A stretch of 10,982 nt of DNA, taken from assembly GCA_964542435.1 (NCBI GenBank), contig CAZIVE010000090.1, positions 1-10,982 on the forward strand, given 5' to 3'. Of this stretch, positions 1-6,335 are shown in pieces. How positions within the stretch are numbered: position 1 is the stretch's first letter; each line of letters opens with the position of its first letter. The notes beneath the pieces were generated by a model, which was given only the letters and a program-made list of their open reading frames with translations, had not been told where the DNA came from and made no database searches. The position numbers were made by a program, and so were the translations under genes. The DNA is from CAZIVE01 sp964542435. Lineage in GTDB: Bacteria > Bacteroidota > Bacteroidia > Bacteroidales > Tannerellaceae.

Positions 1-71
1 CTCTTGTCGGATTCGAACCAACGACCCCGAGATTACAAATCACGTGCTCTGGCCGACTGAGCTAAAGAGGC
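1..71 (-). tRNA. tRNA-Thr (anticodon UGU), 3' end cut by window edge
   Basis: Read on the minus strand, positions 71 to 1 fold as a tRNA. The acceptor 5' arm GCCTCTT pairs with AAGAG at the window edge, so the last two stem bases and the discriminator lie outside. The D arm is GCTC/GAGC. The anticodon loop TTTGTAA gives UGU, which reads ACA (Thr). The T arm is GTTGG-TTCGAAT-CCGAC. The anticodon stem CGTGA/TCTCG has a U-U mismatch at its third pair. In Bacteroidales a tRNA-Thr commonly sits just upstream of tuf, and hpf and xerC lie upstream here, so tuf is the expected next gene beyond the window (inference). Confidence 0.93.
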
Positions 72-94
72 AATATCTGACTCCATTAAAATGA

Positions 95-124
95 AGCCGC
101 TTCGTCTGTAGGGGCGAAACGGCT
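95..124 (-). terminator. Hairpin between hpf and tRNA-Thr, possible terminator
   Basis: A 10-bp stem (95-104 with 115-124, one G-U pair in the minus-strand RNA) encloses a 10-nt loop. On the minus strand it is followed by TCATTTTAATGG, which is only moderately T-rich. It could end the hpf operon. However, the tRNA promoter at 126-156 would place its start site inside the hairpin, so it may instead be leader structure. The stem is clear; its role is not. Confidence 0.35.
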
Positions 125-125
125 G

Positions 126-156
126 CAAATTTATGCATTATTTCTTACATACCAAA
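126..156 (-). promoter_or_regulatory. Bacteroides-type promoter for tRNA-Thr (and probably tuf)
   Basis: On the minus strand a -33 TTTG (153-156) is followed after exactly 19 nt by TAAATTTG (126-133), a perfect fit to the Bacteroidales -7 pattern TAnnTTTG. Transcription would start near 119-121, about 50 nt before the tRNA. It lies between the hpf stop and the tRNA, so the tRNA unit can be transcribed independently of the rpsU-xerC-hpf operon. Confidence 0.7.
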
Positions 157-172
157 TTTTCTAATGAATTTT

Positions 173-472
173 TTATTTTGCTCTGATTTTTTCCTTGAAC
201 TTAACGAGCTGTTTCTCCAATGCTTCCACACAACCGTCAACAGAGGCTTCAAAAGAATCTTCGATTTTCTCCGCGAAACAATCGCCATTCTTAATCTTCA
301 ATTTAATACCAGCCTGCTTATTCATCGCGGTTTCTGGCTTTACTACCTTTAACGTAACTTCTGCCTGAAGTATAGCATCGTAATACTGCGACAGTTTAGA
401 CACCTTCTTTTCGATGAACGATTTCAATTGATCAGTGGCATCGAAATGGATAGCTTGAATTCTAATTTCCAT
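173..472 (-). CDS. hpf: Short ribosome hibernation promoting factor (HPF/RaiA family)
   Basis: This 99-residue protein begins MEIRIQAIHFDATDQLKSFI and has the beta-alpha-beta-beta-beta-alpha pattern of HPF/RaiA proteins, with basic and acidic helices at about residues 10-28 and 78-98. The family binds the 30S decoding region and stabilises inactive ribosomes in stationary phase. At 99 residues it is the short form and lacks the C-terminal dimerisation domain of long HPF. An in-frame start 36 nt upstream (508) exists, but the start at 472 is chosen because a full AAGGAGG lies 5 nt before it and the protein then begins at the conserved first strand. The ATG overlaps the end of xerC by 11 bp, which suggests translational coupling. 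Confidence 0.93.
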   Translation of the reverse strand: MEIRIQAIHFDATDQLKSFIEKKVSKLSQYYDAILQAEVTLKVVKPETAMNKQAGIKLKIKNGDCFAEKIEDSFEASVDGCVEALEKQLVKFKEKIRAK

Positions 473-1394
473 AAAAACCTCCTTCTTTTTTTGCTCTTGG
501 ATGAGCATGATACACTTTTTTTAACTCTTCAAAGGTCGTATGTGTATAAACGCTGGTGGAAGCCAGGCTGCTGTGTCCGAGTAATTCTTTCACTGCATTC
601 AGCTCCGCGCCGTTGTTTAGCATACTCGTTGCAAACGAATGACGCAACACGTGCGGGCTCCGTTTGGCAAGCGTCGGTATGGTCTGCAATTGACGCCTTA
701 CTACCTTATAAACAATACCAGGGTATAATTGTTCGCCATTGGGGCGTACAAAAAGCCAACCGGTATCATTTTTCACCTCACGCGCACGTACATCTATATA
801 ATGAAGCATTCGTTCTTTCAGTTTCTCGGCAAAAGGGATCAGCCGCTGCTTGTTGCGTTTGCCGGTAACTCGTAATGTCATGGCTCCGAAATCCACATCT
901 CCGTCATGGATGCCTATCAATTCCGCACGGCGAATACCTGTGTCATAAAGCATCTCCATAATCAGATCGTCACGGACATTGGTGAAATCATCCGTTTCTT
1001 CCTTCTCATCTTCATCCAAAAGATGCTCCATGGAATCGTCATCAACAAAATAGGGAATGGGTTTCTTGGTCTTCGGACCAGACACCAAACGAAGCGGATC
1101 GGACTGTATAATGCCCTTCTTCCGCAGATACTTGAAAAAAGATCGGAGGGAACTGAGTTTTCTACGAACTGAAACGGGCGACATCCTCTCCTCCATCAAA
1201 CTGCGCATCCAACTTCTTACGATGTCGCTGTCGATTTCTTCCGGAAGGAAGCCGCCGTCTTTATGTTCTTTTACATAACCTTCAAACTCGGAAAGGTCTT
1301 TTGTATACGCAGTAACAGTACAAGCTGAATAGTTCCGCTCGTACTGTAAGTATTCCACAAATTTTCCGATCCAGTTGATTCCCTCTGTATTCAT
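462..1394 (-). CDS. xerC: Site-specific tyrosine recombinase XerC
   Basis: A 310-residue tyrosine recombinase, the usual XerC/XerD length. The N-terminal SAM-like core-binding domain spans about residues 5-95 (WIGKFVEYLQYERNYSACTV). The catalytic domain carries all six active-site residues: Arg155 in DTGIRRAEL, Lys179 in VTGKR, His248 and Arg251 in HVLRHSFATSML, His274 in LLGHSS, and nucleophile Tyr283 in SVYTHTT. Xer recombinases resolve chromosome dimers at dif with FtsK. Its place between rpsU and hpf matches the conserved Bacteroidales chromosomal arrangement, so it is a housekeeping recombinase rather than an integrase. The split between XerC and XerD roles rests on context only. The start at 1394 has no SD; the gene follows rpsU by 52 nt. 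Confidence 0.93.
   Translation of the reverse strand: MNTEGINWIGKFVEYLQYERNYSACTVTAYTKDLSEFEGYVKEHKDGGFLPEEIDSDIVRSWMRSLMEERMSPVSVRRKLSSLRSFFKYLRKKGIIQSDPLRLVSGPKTKKPIPYFVDDDSMEHLLDEDEKEETDDFTNVRDDLIMEMLYDTGIRRAELIGIHDGDVDFGAMTLRVTGKRNKQRLIPFAEKLKERMLHYIDVRAREVKNDTGWLFVRPNGEQLYPGIVYKVVRRQLQTIPTLAKRSPHVLRHSFATSMLNNGAELNAVKELLGHSSLASTSVYTHTTFEELKKVYHAHPRAKKEGGFYGN
478..484 (-). promoter_or_regulatory. Strong Shine-Dalgarno site of hpf
   Basis: The minus-strand sequence AAGGAGG followed by TTTTT and ATG is a textbook ribosome binding site. It is encoded inside the last codons of xerC (tail KKEGGFYGN). The other genes here have no comparable site at working distance, as is normal for Bacteroidota, so this one stands out and decides the hpf start. 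Confidence 0.85.
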
Positions 1395-1446
1395 GCAACG
1401 AATGTAGGGAATAGAATCGGAATAAACAAGTCTCGCGACCTATTTT

Positions 1447-1641
1447 TTATTGTTCTTCTTCCTGCTGCAGATGCTTTACATAGACTGCACGCATCATCTC
1501 CTTCCGCTTTGTAACGGACGGTTTTTCAAAAGCCTGACGTTCACGCAATTCTTTTACGATACCCGTCTTCTCATACTTTCTTTTGAACTTTTTCAGCGCT
1601 TTCTCTATGTTCTCGCCTTCTTTCAATGGAACTACAATCAT
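1447..1641 (-). CDS. rpsU: Small ribosomal subunit protein bS21
   Basis: A 64-residue, strongly basic protein beginning MIVVPLKEGENIEKALKKFKR, with the bS21 features: an N-terminal strand, a Lys/Arg-rich first helix (about residues 10-27), and a second helix ending in a charged tail. It is a component of the 30S platform near the 3' end of 16S rRNA. In Flavobacterium ribosomes bS21 was reported to help hide the anti-SD, which accounts for the rarity of SD sites in this phylum. It is the first gene of the rpsU-xerC-hpf operon. Its own leader (about 40 nt) is AT-rich and has no SD, unlike the strong-SD rpsU leaders described in some Flavobacteriales. Confidence 0.96.
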   Translation of the reverse strand: MIVVPLKEGENIEKALKKFKRKYEKTGIVKELRERQAFEKPSVTKRKEMMRAVYVKHLQQEEEQ

Positions 1642-1689
1642 AATCTAATGTTATTATTTTGTTGTTTATTACATTCTTTAAACGGGCAG

Positions 1690-1720
1690 CAAAATTACAG
1701 ATACTTTATTTAGAATCAAA
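1690..1720 (-). promoter_or_regulatory. Bacteroides-type promoter of the rpsU-xerC-hpf operon
   Basis: On the minus strand TTTG (1717-1720), 19 nt, then TAATTTTG (1690-1697) matches both the -33 and -7 elements of the Bacteroidales primary sigma factor without a mismatch. The predicted start near 1683 leaves a leader of about 40 nt before rpsU. Confidence 0.75.
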
Positions 1721-1799
1721 ATTTTCTTTTAAAAATTTATTTCTTCTCCTTCTCTTCTCTATTTTTCTTTCTCTCTTTGAAGTGCTTCTACGAATGGAA

Positions 1800-1825
1800 A
1801 AAGTTTTAACCATGGTTGAAACTTT
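1800..1825. repeat. Palindromic element, copy 1
   Basis: The element centres on AACCATGGTT (1808-1817) and extends to a 26-bp near-perfect palindrome with a single non-complementary pair (T1807 against G1818). It shares the 18-mer TTTTAACCATGGTTGAAA exactly with the second copy 65 bp away. It lies between the 3' end of mtnA and the rpsU promoter. It could be a binding site for a dimeric regulator or a dispersed genomic repeat. Confidence 0.6.
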
Positions 1826-1862
1826 CTAGATCATTAGATGAGCGAGTCTGGGATACTATGCG

Positions 1863-1892
1863 AAAATATTTTAACCATGGTTGAAATTTTTT
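1863..1892. repeat. Palindromic element, copy 2
   Basis: Second copy, centred on AACCATGGTT at 1873-1882. The flanks continue as A/T pairs, giving about 30 bp of dyad with two non-complementary pairs. It has the same T/G asymmetry next to the core as copy 1, so the two share an origin or a binding requirement beyond the symmetric core. The 65-bp centre spacing is close to six helical turns. Confidence 0.6.
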
Positions 1893-1905
1893 TCTTTCAT
1901 AGTCG

Positions 1906-1944
1906 GAAGAGGCTGATTCAATGGTATATTTTTTCAGCTTCTTC
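1906..1944 (-). terminator. Hairpin just after mtnA, weak terminator candidate
   Basis: GAAGAGGCTGA (1906-1916) faces TCAGCTTCTTC (1934-1944): 11 paired positions with one G-T, around a 17-nt loop. It begins 7 bp beyond the mtnA stop. In the minus-strand RNA the odd pair is an A-C mismatch and the following bases are A-rich, so it is not a classic intrinsic terminator. No better candidate is visible downstream of mtnA. Confidence 0.3.
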
Positions 1945-1950
1945 TTTCCG

Positions 1951-3003
1951 TCAGATTTCTACCTTATTCTGATTCTGATAATGGATTCCTTTCTCGGTGA
2001 TGATAGCCGTTATCAGTTCGTGAGGTGTAACGTCGAAGGCTGGATTGATGGCTTTCACACCTTTAGAAGCCATAGGATGCTGATACCATTTGTCCGTTAC
2101 TTCGGAAGGATCACGTTGTTCGATAGGAATGTTTTTGCCATTAGGACAATGAACATCGATGCTCGATTCGGGTCCAAGCACATAAAAAGGGACATGATAA
2201 TAGTGTGCAAGGATTGCGACGGACGATGTTCCGATTTTATTGGCCGTATCTCCATTGGCGGCGACACGGTCACAACCCACCAAAACGGCATTGACCCAGC
2301 CTTGCTGCATCACATACGAAGCCATGTCGTCACAAATGAGCGTCACGTCAACGCCGGCACGGTGAAGTTCGTAGGATGTCAGACGGGCGCCTTGAAGCAA
2401 TGGGCGGGTTTCGTCGGCAAAGACCTTGAAATGGTAACCGCGCTCTTCTCCAAGATAGATCGGGGCAAGTGCTGTGCCATATTCCGAAACGGCAAGATGT
2501 CCCGCGTTACAATGCGTCAGCAAACCCATGCCGGGACGAAGTAATGTCAAGGCGTTCTCTCCTATCTTCCTGCATGCGGCTGCATCTTCACTGCGAATGG
2601 CTTCGGATTCGATGTGCAAGGCTTCGAGAAGATCCGGAATCGGCTTGTCTTTCGAAGCAGTAACCGTTTGCTCCATTCGCTCAAGGGCTGCGGAGAGATT
2701 GACTGCCGTCGGACGCGATGACTCAAGATAACTTCTTAGTTTCCGGAACTCGAAAAGGAAATCCGCATACGTGGAAACCTGAAGACTTCTGCTACAGACA
2801 TAGATTCCGTAAGCAGCAGCAACGCCGATGGCGGGAGCTCCACGAACCTTCAGCTTGCGGATGGCATCGAAGAGATCCTCCTTCGTGCGAAGTTCGATGT
2901 AAACTTCCCGAAGCGGAAGCTGCGTCTGATCAAGAATGATCACTGCATCGCCGGATTCACTGAGACGAACCGTCTTCAAATCAAGAATACTCGAGGAACT
3001 CAT
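1951..3003 (-). CDS. mtnA: S-methyl-5-thioribose-1-phosphate isomerase
   Basis: A 350-residue protein of the eIF2B-alpha/beta/delta-related MtnA family. It interconverts 5-methylthioribose-1-phosphate and 5-methylthioribulose-1-phosphate, the ring-opening step of the methionine salvage pathway in the cytosol. Visible signatures are RGAPAIGVAAAYG (residues 54-66), THCNAGHLA with the catalytic Cys at 165, and GCDRVAANGDTANKIGT with the catalytic Asp at 245, followed by VPFYVLGP near 271. Length and motif spacing are normal for the family. The start follows the upstream lipoprotein stop by 20 nt, so the two genes are probably co-transcribed. No SD is present. No other methionine salvage gene (mtnK, mtnB, mtnC, mtnD) is in the window. 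Confidence 0.95.
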   Translation of the reverse strand: MSSSSILDLKTVRLSESGDAVIILDQTQLPLREVYIELRTKEDLFDAIRKLKVRGAPAIGVAAAYGIYVCSRSLQVSTYADFLFEFRKLRSYLESSRPTAVNLSAALERMEQTVTASKDKPIPDLLEALHIESEAIRSEDAAACRKIGENALTLLRPGMGLLTHCNAGHLAVSEYGTALAPIYLGEERGYHFKVFADETRPLLQGARLTSYELHRAGVDVTLICDDMASYVMQQGWVNAVLVGCDRVAANGDTANKIGTSSVAILAHYYHVPFYVLGPESSIDVHCPNGKNIPIEQRDPSEVTDKWYQHPMASKGVKAINPAFDVTPHELITAIITEKGIHYQNQNKVEI

Positions 3004-3023
3004 TCTACATCTATATATATGCG

Positions 3024-3809
3024 TTAGTATTCGTTAGGCGAAATGGTTGCACCGACGGCTACACCGACCGCGCCAACGGCTATGGCTGCAGCAATCGTTC
3101 CAGTCGTCTCGCTCTTATGATCAGAAATAAAGAAGAAGTCGCCGGCTTTGTTCTTACAAAGCAGAAGATTGTCCGGAGAGAGCGTTCCGCCTCGAATCAC
3201 CTTGGAGACGAAGAAGCTTCGCTGAAAATTCATGTGCTGTTTTTCCTTTCCATCCTTGTCGCCGACAAAAAGAGTCAGGTAACTGCGGAAGAAAAGCGGG
3301 CTGTTGGCTTCAGTGAAGTTACATGTGGGAAGCGTCACCTCACCGTTGTTTGCACGTGCAAAGGTCTGCGGGGAATAAGCCTCCTTGGGAATCTTCTTAT
3401 AGGTAATGTTAGAGAGCTGCAAAGGCGTCTCTACGATACGGGAATGCGGCGGCACGAAACCAATGCCTTTCGGAACCGGCATGCCGGTCGGCATTACCTC
3501 ATCGGGATGAACAATCGCAGAAGATTGGTAATAGTTGGAAGCTACATCGTCGATGATCAGTGCCGAACGTGCCCAATCCACATAGAGCGGTTCGTCGAGC
3601 TTATTATAGACGGAGATTGCGACCGGCGCATTTTCACCGGTGAAGCAATAGGTAACGACAGCGCTGTCGTTTTCCTGTACGAAGTCATGGCTGAGATTCT
3701 TTCCACCATTCGAGTCGTTGGAGTCAAGCATCGAATAATAATAGGCCGTGCATGAGTTCAGCAGGAGTAAGACAAGCGCAGACAACAGGCAGATGATATT
3801 TCGTTTCAT
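3024..3809 (-). CDS. Lipoprotein of unknown function
   Basis: A 261-residue protein. Residues 1-20 are a lipoprotein signal: basic MKRN, a leucine-rich core, and the lipobox LNSC with Cys20 as the predicted lipidation site. The next residues, TAYYYSMLDSND, contain two Asp and a Ser, so export to the outer membrane is plausible, although the acidic residues do not directly follow the Cys. The middle (about 50-220) looks beta-rich and includes the segment NKLDEPLYVDWARSALIIDD. A Gly/Ala/Val-rich hydrophobic stretch at 237-256 resembles a glycine-zipper membrane segment and lies only five residues from the C-terminus. I do not recognise the family. It leads the transcription unit with mtnA but shows no visible link to its chemistry. 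Confidence 0.85.
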   Translation of the reverse strand: MKRNIICLLSALVLLLLNSCTAYYYSMLDSNDSNGGKNLSHDFVQENDSAVVTYCFTGENAPVAISVYNKLDEPLYVDWARSALIIDDVASNYYQSSAIVHPDEVMPTGMPVPKGIGFVPPHSRIVETPLQLSNITYKKIPKEAYSPQTFARANNGEVTLPTCNFTEANSPLFFRSYLTLFVGDKDGKEKQHMNFQRSFFVSKVIRGGTLSPDNLLLCKNKAGDFFFISDHKSETTGTIAAAIAVGAVGVAVGATISPNEY

Positions 3810-3845
3810 GATATTTGCGTTTTAGTATTATCTTCACAACTATTG

Positions 3846-3876
3846 CAAAGATAGTGCAAGTAAAGCTGAAAGAAAA
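3846..3876 (-). promoter_or_regulatory. Promoter of the lipoprotein-mtnA unit
   Basis: On the minus strand TATCTTTG (3846-3853) fits the TAnnTTTG -7 element, and TTTT sits 19 nt upstream at the -33 position (3873-3876, one mismatch to TTTG). The predicted leader is about 30 nt. Confidence 0.6.
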
Positions 3877-3896
3877 ACATAAGCCGCATTTTACTT

Positions 3897-3927
3897 TTTT
3901 ACTATACCGAGAATAATGCTAACTTTG
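3897..3927 (+). promoter_or_regulatory. Promoter of the pepP-carbonic anhydrase-pepC unit
   Basis: TAACTTTG (3920-3927) fits TAnnTTTG, with TTTT (3897-3900) 19 nt upstream. The predicted start is near 3934, about 23 nt before the pepP ATG. It is divergent from the lipoprotein promoter, with only about 20 bp between the two -33 elements. Confidence 0.6.
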
Positions 3928-3956
3928 TCGGAAATAAGATCTTTAAACATACTGAC

Positions 3957-5744
3957 ATGAAAAAGAGTATTCCTGAAAGACTCTCCGCTCTGAGAGAGTC
4001 AATGAAACAACACAAAATCGACGCGTTCATCATACCAACATCCGACCCGCACATGAGCGAATATCCTGCGGCCTGCTGGAAATACCGCGAATGGATCTCC
4101 GGCTTTACAGGATCCTTCGGAACCATCGTAGTTACAGCTGACAAAGCAGGACTTTGGACTGACTCCCGTTATTTTCTCCAATCAGCGACACAACTCGCTG
4201 GCTCGGGCATCGACCTTTACAAGATGAAGATCGAAGGCACGCCTACCATTCCGCAGTTTCTTATTGCAGAACTGAAAAAGGGTCAGACCGTCGGACTGAA
4301 CGGACTGACATACAGCATGGCCGACGCTGAATCACTGGAGAAGGCATTGAAGAGAAAAGGCATTGCTCTGAACAGTGGCGCCAATCTGCTGGATGCTATC
4401 TGGGAAGATCGTCCTGCTATTCCTGACGGCATGGCTTTTGAGATGCCTGTAAAACTGAGCGGTAAATCCACAGAGGACAAGCTGATCGAGATCAACAACA
4501 TGCTGCATCAGGCTGGTGCGGACTTCACCATTCTCTCCTCATTGGATGAAGTGGCTTGGACATTCAACATCCGCGGTACAGACGTGAAATACAATCCTGT
4601 ACTGATCAGCTATGCTTATATTTCTGAGAAAGAGGTCGTTCTCTTCGCCGATCCGAAGAAGATTCCGGCTGAGATTGCTGAGAAACTGAAGAAAGAGGGC
4701 GTAAAGCTGGCTGCTTATGATAAGTTCTACGAATATCTGGGCACGATTCCGGCCAACAGCGTCGGTCTGCTGGAGATGGCTCATACCAATGTAGCCGTTG
4801 CCAATGCACTGCCGAAGAGCTGCGAACTAATCGACGGCATCTCTCCCGCCAATCATCTGAAGAGCATCAAGAACGAAACCGAGCTCAAGGGCTTCAAGAA
4901 TGCCATGGTAAAAGATGGTATCGCACTGACCAAGTTCTACATGTGGCTGGAGAAGAAGATGGCTGCGGGCGAGAAGGTCACCGAGTTGAGTGCTTCATAC
5001 AAACTGACCGAACTGCGTGCGGCTCAACCGCTCTGCATCATGGACAGCTTCGCCAGCATTTCGAGCTACGGTCCTCACGGAGCTGTCGTACATTATGCTC
5101 CTACGCCTGAGACAGACGTTGAACTGAAGCCGGACAACCTCTATCTGCTGGATTCAGGTGCACAATACATGGACGGCACGACAGATATCACGCGTACCAT
5201 CGCTCTTTGCGAACCGACTGACCAGATGAAGAAGGACTTCACCCGTGGTTTGAAGGGAACGATCGGCATTGCCAAGTGCAAGTTCCCGGCAGGCATCCGC
5301 GGCTGCATCATCGACGCTTTCGCACGCAAGGCTTTCTGGGATGCAGGCATCAACTATCTGCACGGCACCTGCCACGGCATCGGACATTGCCTAAATGTAC
5401 ACGAAGGTCCGCAAAGTATCCGCATGGAAGAGAATCCTGTCATTCTCGAACCGGGAATGGTGATGAGTGACGAACCTGCCATGTATCGCACGGGACAGTA
5501 TGGTATTCGTACCGAGAATATGGTCGTGATTCATGAAGACAGTGAGACGGAGTTCGGGAAATTCCTCTCCTTCGAGACCATCACGCTCTGCTTTATCGAC
5601 ACAAGACTAGTGGACGTCTCGATGCTTTCGGCTCGTGAGCATGCTTGGCTCAACCGCTATCATCAGATGGTTTACGACAAACTCGCTCCGCATCTGAACG
5701 AAGAGGAGAAGGCTTGGTTGCGCAAGAAGACGGCCGAAGTTTAA
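3957..5744 (+). CDS. pepP: Xaa-Pro aminopeptidase (aminopeptidase P, peptidase M24B)
   Basis: A 595-residue, three-domain aminopeptidase P of the long type resembling eukaryotic XPNPEP1 (residue roles taken from that family). It removes N-terminal residues preceding proline. Two creatinase-like N-terminal domains (about 5-145 and 155-300; FTGSFGTIVVTADKAGLWTD near 50) precede the pita-bread catalytic domain. The five dimetal ligands are present: Asp399 (LLDSGAQY), Asp410 (TTDITRT), His473 (TCHGIGHC), Glu506 (SDEPAMY) and Glu520 (GIRTENM); His482 is in NVHEGP. An extra C-terminal region from about 540, with FIDTRLVD, is typical of the long form. No signal peptide, so cytosolic. The start has no SD but sits correctly behind a promoter. 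It is followed by two genes in the same direction. Confidence 0.95.
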   Translation: MKKSIPERLSALRESMKQHKIDAFIIPTSDPHMSEYPAACWKYREWISGFTGSFGTIVVTADKAGLWTDSRYFLQSATQLAGSGIDLYKMKIEGTPTIPQFLIAELKKGQTVGLNGLTYSMADAESLEKALKRKGIALNSGANLLDAIWEDRPAIPDGMAFEMPVKLSGKSTEDKLIEINNMLHQAGADFTILSSLDEVAWTFNIRGTDVKYNPVLISYAYISEKEVVLFADPKKIPAEIAEKLKKEGVKLAAYDKFYEYLGTIPANSVGLLEMAHTNVAVANALPKSCELIDGISPANHLKSIKNETELKGFKNAMVKDGIALTKFYMWLEKKMAAGEKVTELSASYKLTELRAAQPLCIMDSFASISSYGPHGAVVHYAPTPETDVELKPDNLYLLDSGAQYMDGTTDITRTIALCEPTDQMKKDFTRGLKGTIGIAKCKFPAGIRGCIIDAFARKAFWDAGINYLHGTCHGIGHCLNVHEGPQSIRMEENPVILEPGMVMSDEPAMYRTGQYGIRTENMVVIHEDSETEFGKFLSFETITLCFIDTRLVDVSMLSAREHAWLNRYHQMVYDKLAPHLNEEEKAWLRKKTAEV

Positions 5745-5777
5745 TTCACGTTTATACATTTATATATATACAACAAT

Positions 5778-6308
5778 ATGGCTTTAATAAAATCTGTACG
5801 TGGCTTCACGCCGAAGATCGGCAAGGACACGTTTCTGGCGGACAACGCCACTATCATCGGCGATGTAGAGATTGGCGACGGCTGCAGTATCTGGTTCGGT
5901 ACGGTATTGCGCGGCGACGTCAACTCCATCCGCATCGGCAACGGAGTGAACATTCAAGACGGATCCGTGCTGCATACACTGTATGAGAAATCTACCATCG
6001 AGATCGGCGACGATGTTTCCATCGGTCACAATGTTACGATCCACGGTGCCAAGATCTGCCACGGAGCGTTGGTAGGAATGGGTTCCGTAGTGCTCGATCA
6101 TGCCGTTGTAGGCGAAGGCGCCATCATCGCAGCAGGAGCGGTTGTTCTGAGCAACACGATTGTGGAACCCGGCAGCATCTACGCCGGATGTCCCGCGAAG
6201 TTCGTGAAGAAGGTCGATCCTGCCCAGTCGAAGGAGATCAATCAGAAGATCGCCCGCAACTACCACATGTACGCGTCGTGGTACACCGACGAAGAGGCGA
6301 AGAAATGA
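5778..6308 (+). CDS. Gamma carbonic anhydrase-like left-handed beta-helix protein
   Basis: A 176-residue hexapeptide-repeat protein of the YrdA/PaaY/gamma carbonic anhydrase group. Isoleucine-patch repeats run from about residue 15 to 140 (ATIIGDVEIGDG, VIVGEGA-like turns), followed by a C-terminal helix. The three zinc-ligand histidines expected from the Cam family are present: His66 (VLHTL), His84 and His89 (IGHNVTIHG), together with Arg45, Asp47 and Gln60 of the trimer active site. Members form trimers; some hydrate CO2, others have no measured activity, so the reaction is not assured. It is the middle gene of the plus-strand unit, 33 nt after pepP and 27 nt before pepC. No SD or signal peptide is visible. 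Confidence 0.9.
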   Translation: MALIKSVRGFTPKIGKDTFLADNATIIGDVEIGDGCSIWFGTVLRGDVNSIRIGNGVNIQDGSVLHTLYEKSTIEIGDDVSIGHNVTIHGAKICHGALVGMGSVVLDHAVVGEGAIIAAGAVVLSNTIVEPGSIYAGCPAKFVKKVDPAQSKEINQKIARNYHMYASWYTDEEAKK

Positions 6309-6335
6309 TTCACCTTTAACATCTAAATTATATTT

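Noticed and set aside
173..508. Longer hpf start at 508
   Set aside because: The start at 472 has a perfect SD and begins at the conserved first strand; the extra 12 residues (MLIQEQKKKEVF) include the translated SD itself.
462..1394. Phage or mobile-element integrase next to a tRNA gene
   Set aside because: The recombinase sits in the conserved rpsU-xerC-hpf order, there is no att-like repeat of the tRNA end in the window, and no phage or transposon genes accompany it.
1921..2544. Open frame of 207 codons on the plus strand
   Set aside because: Antisense to mtnA, whose catalytic motifs are intact.
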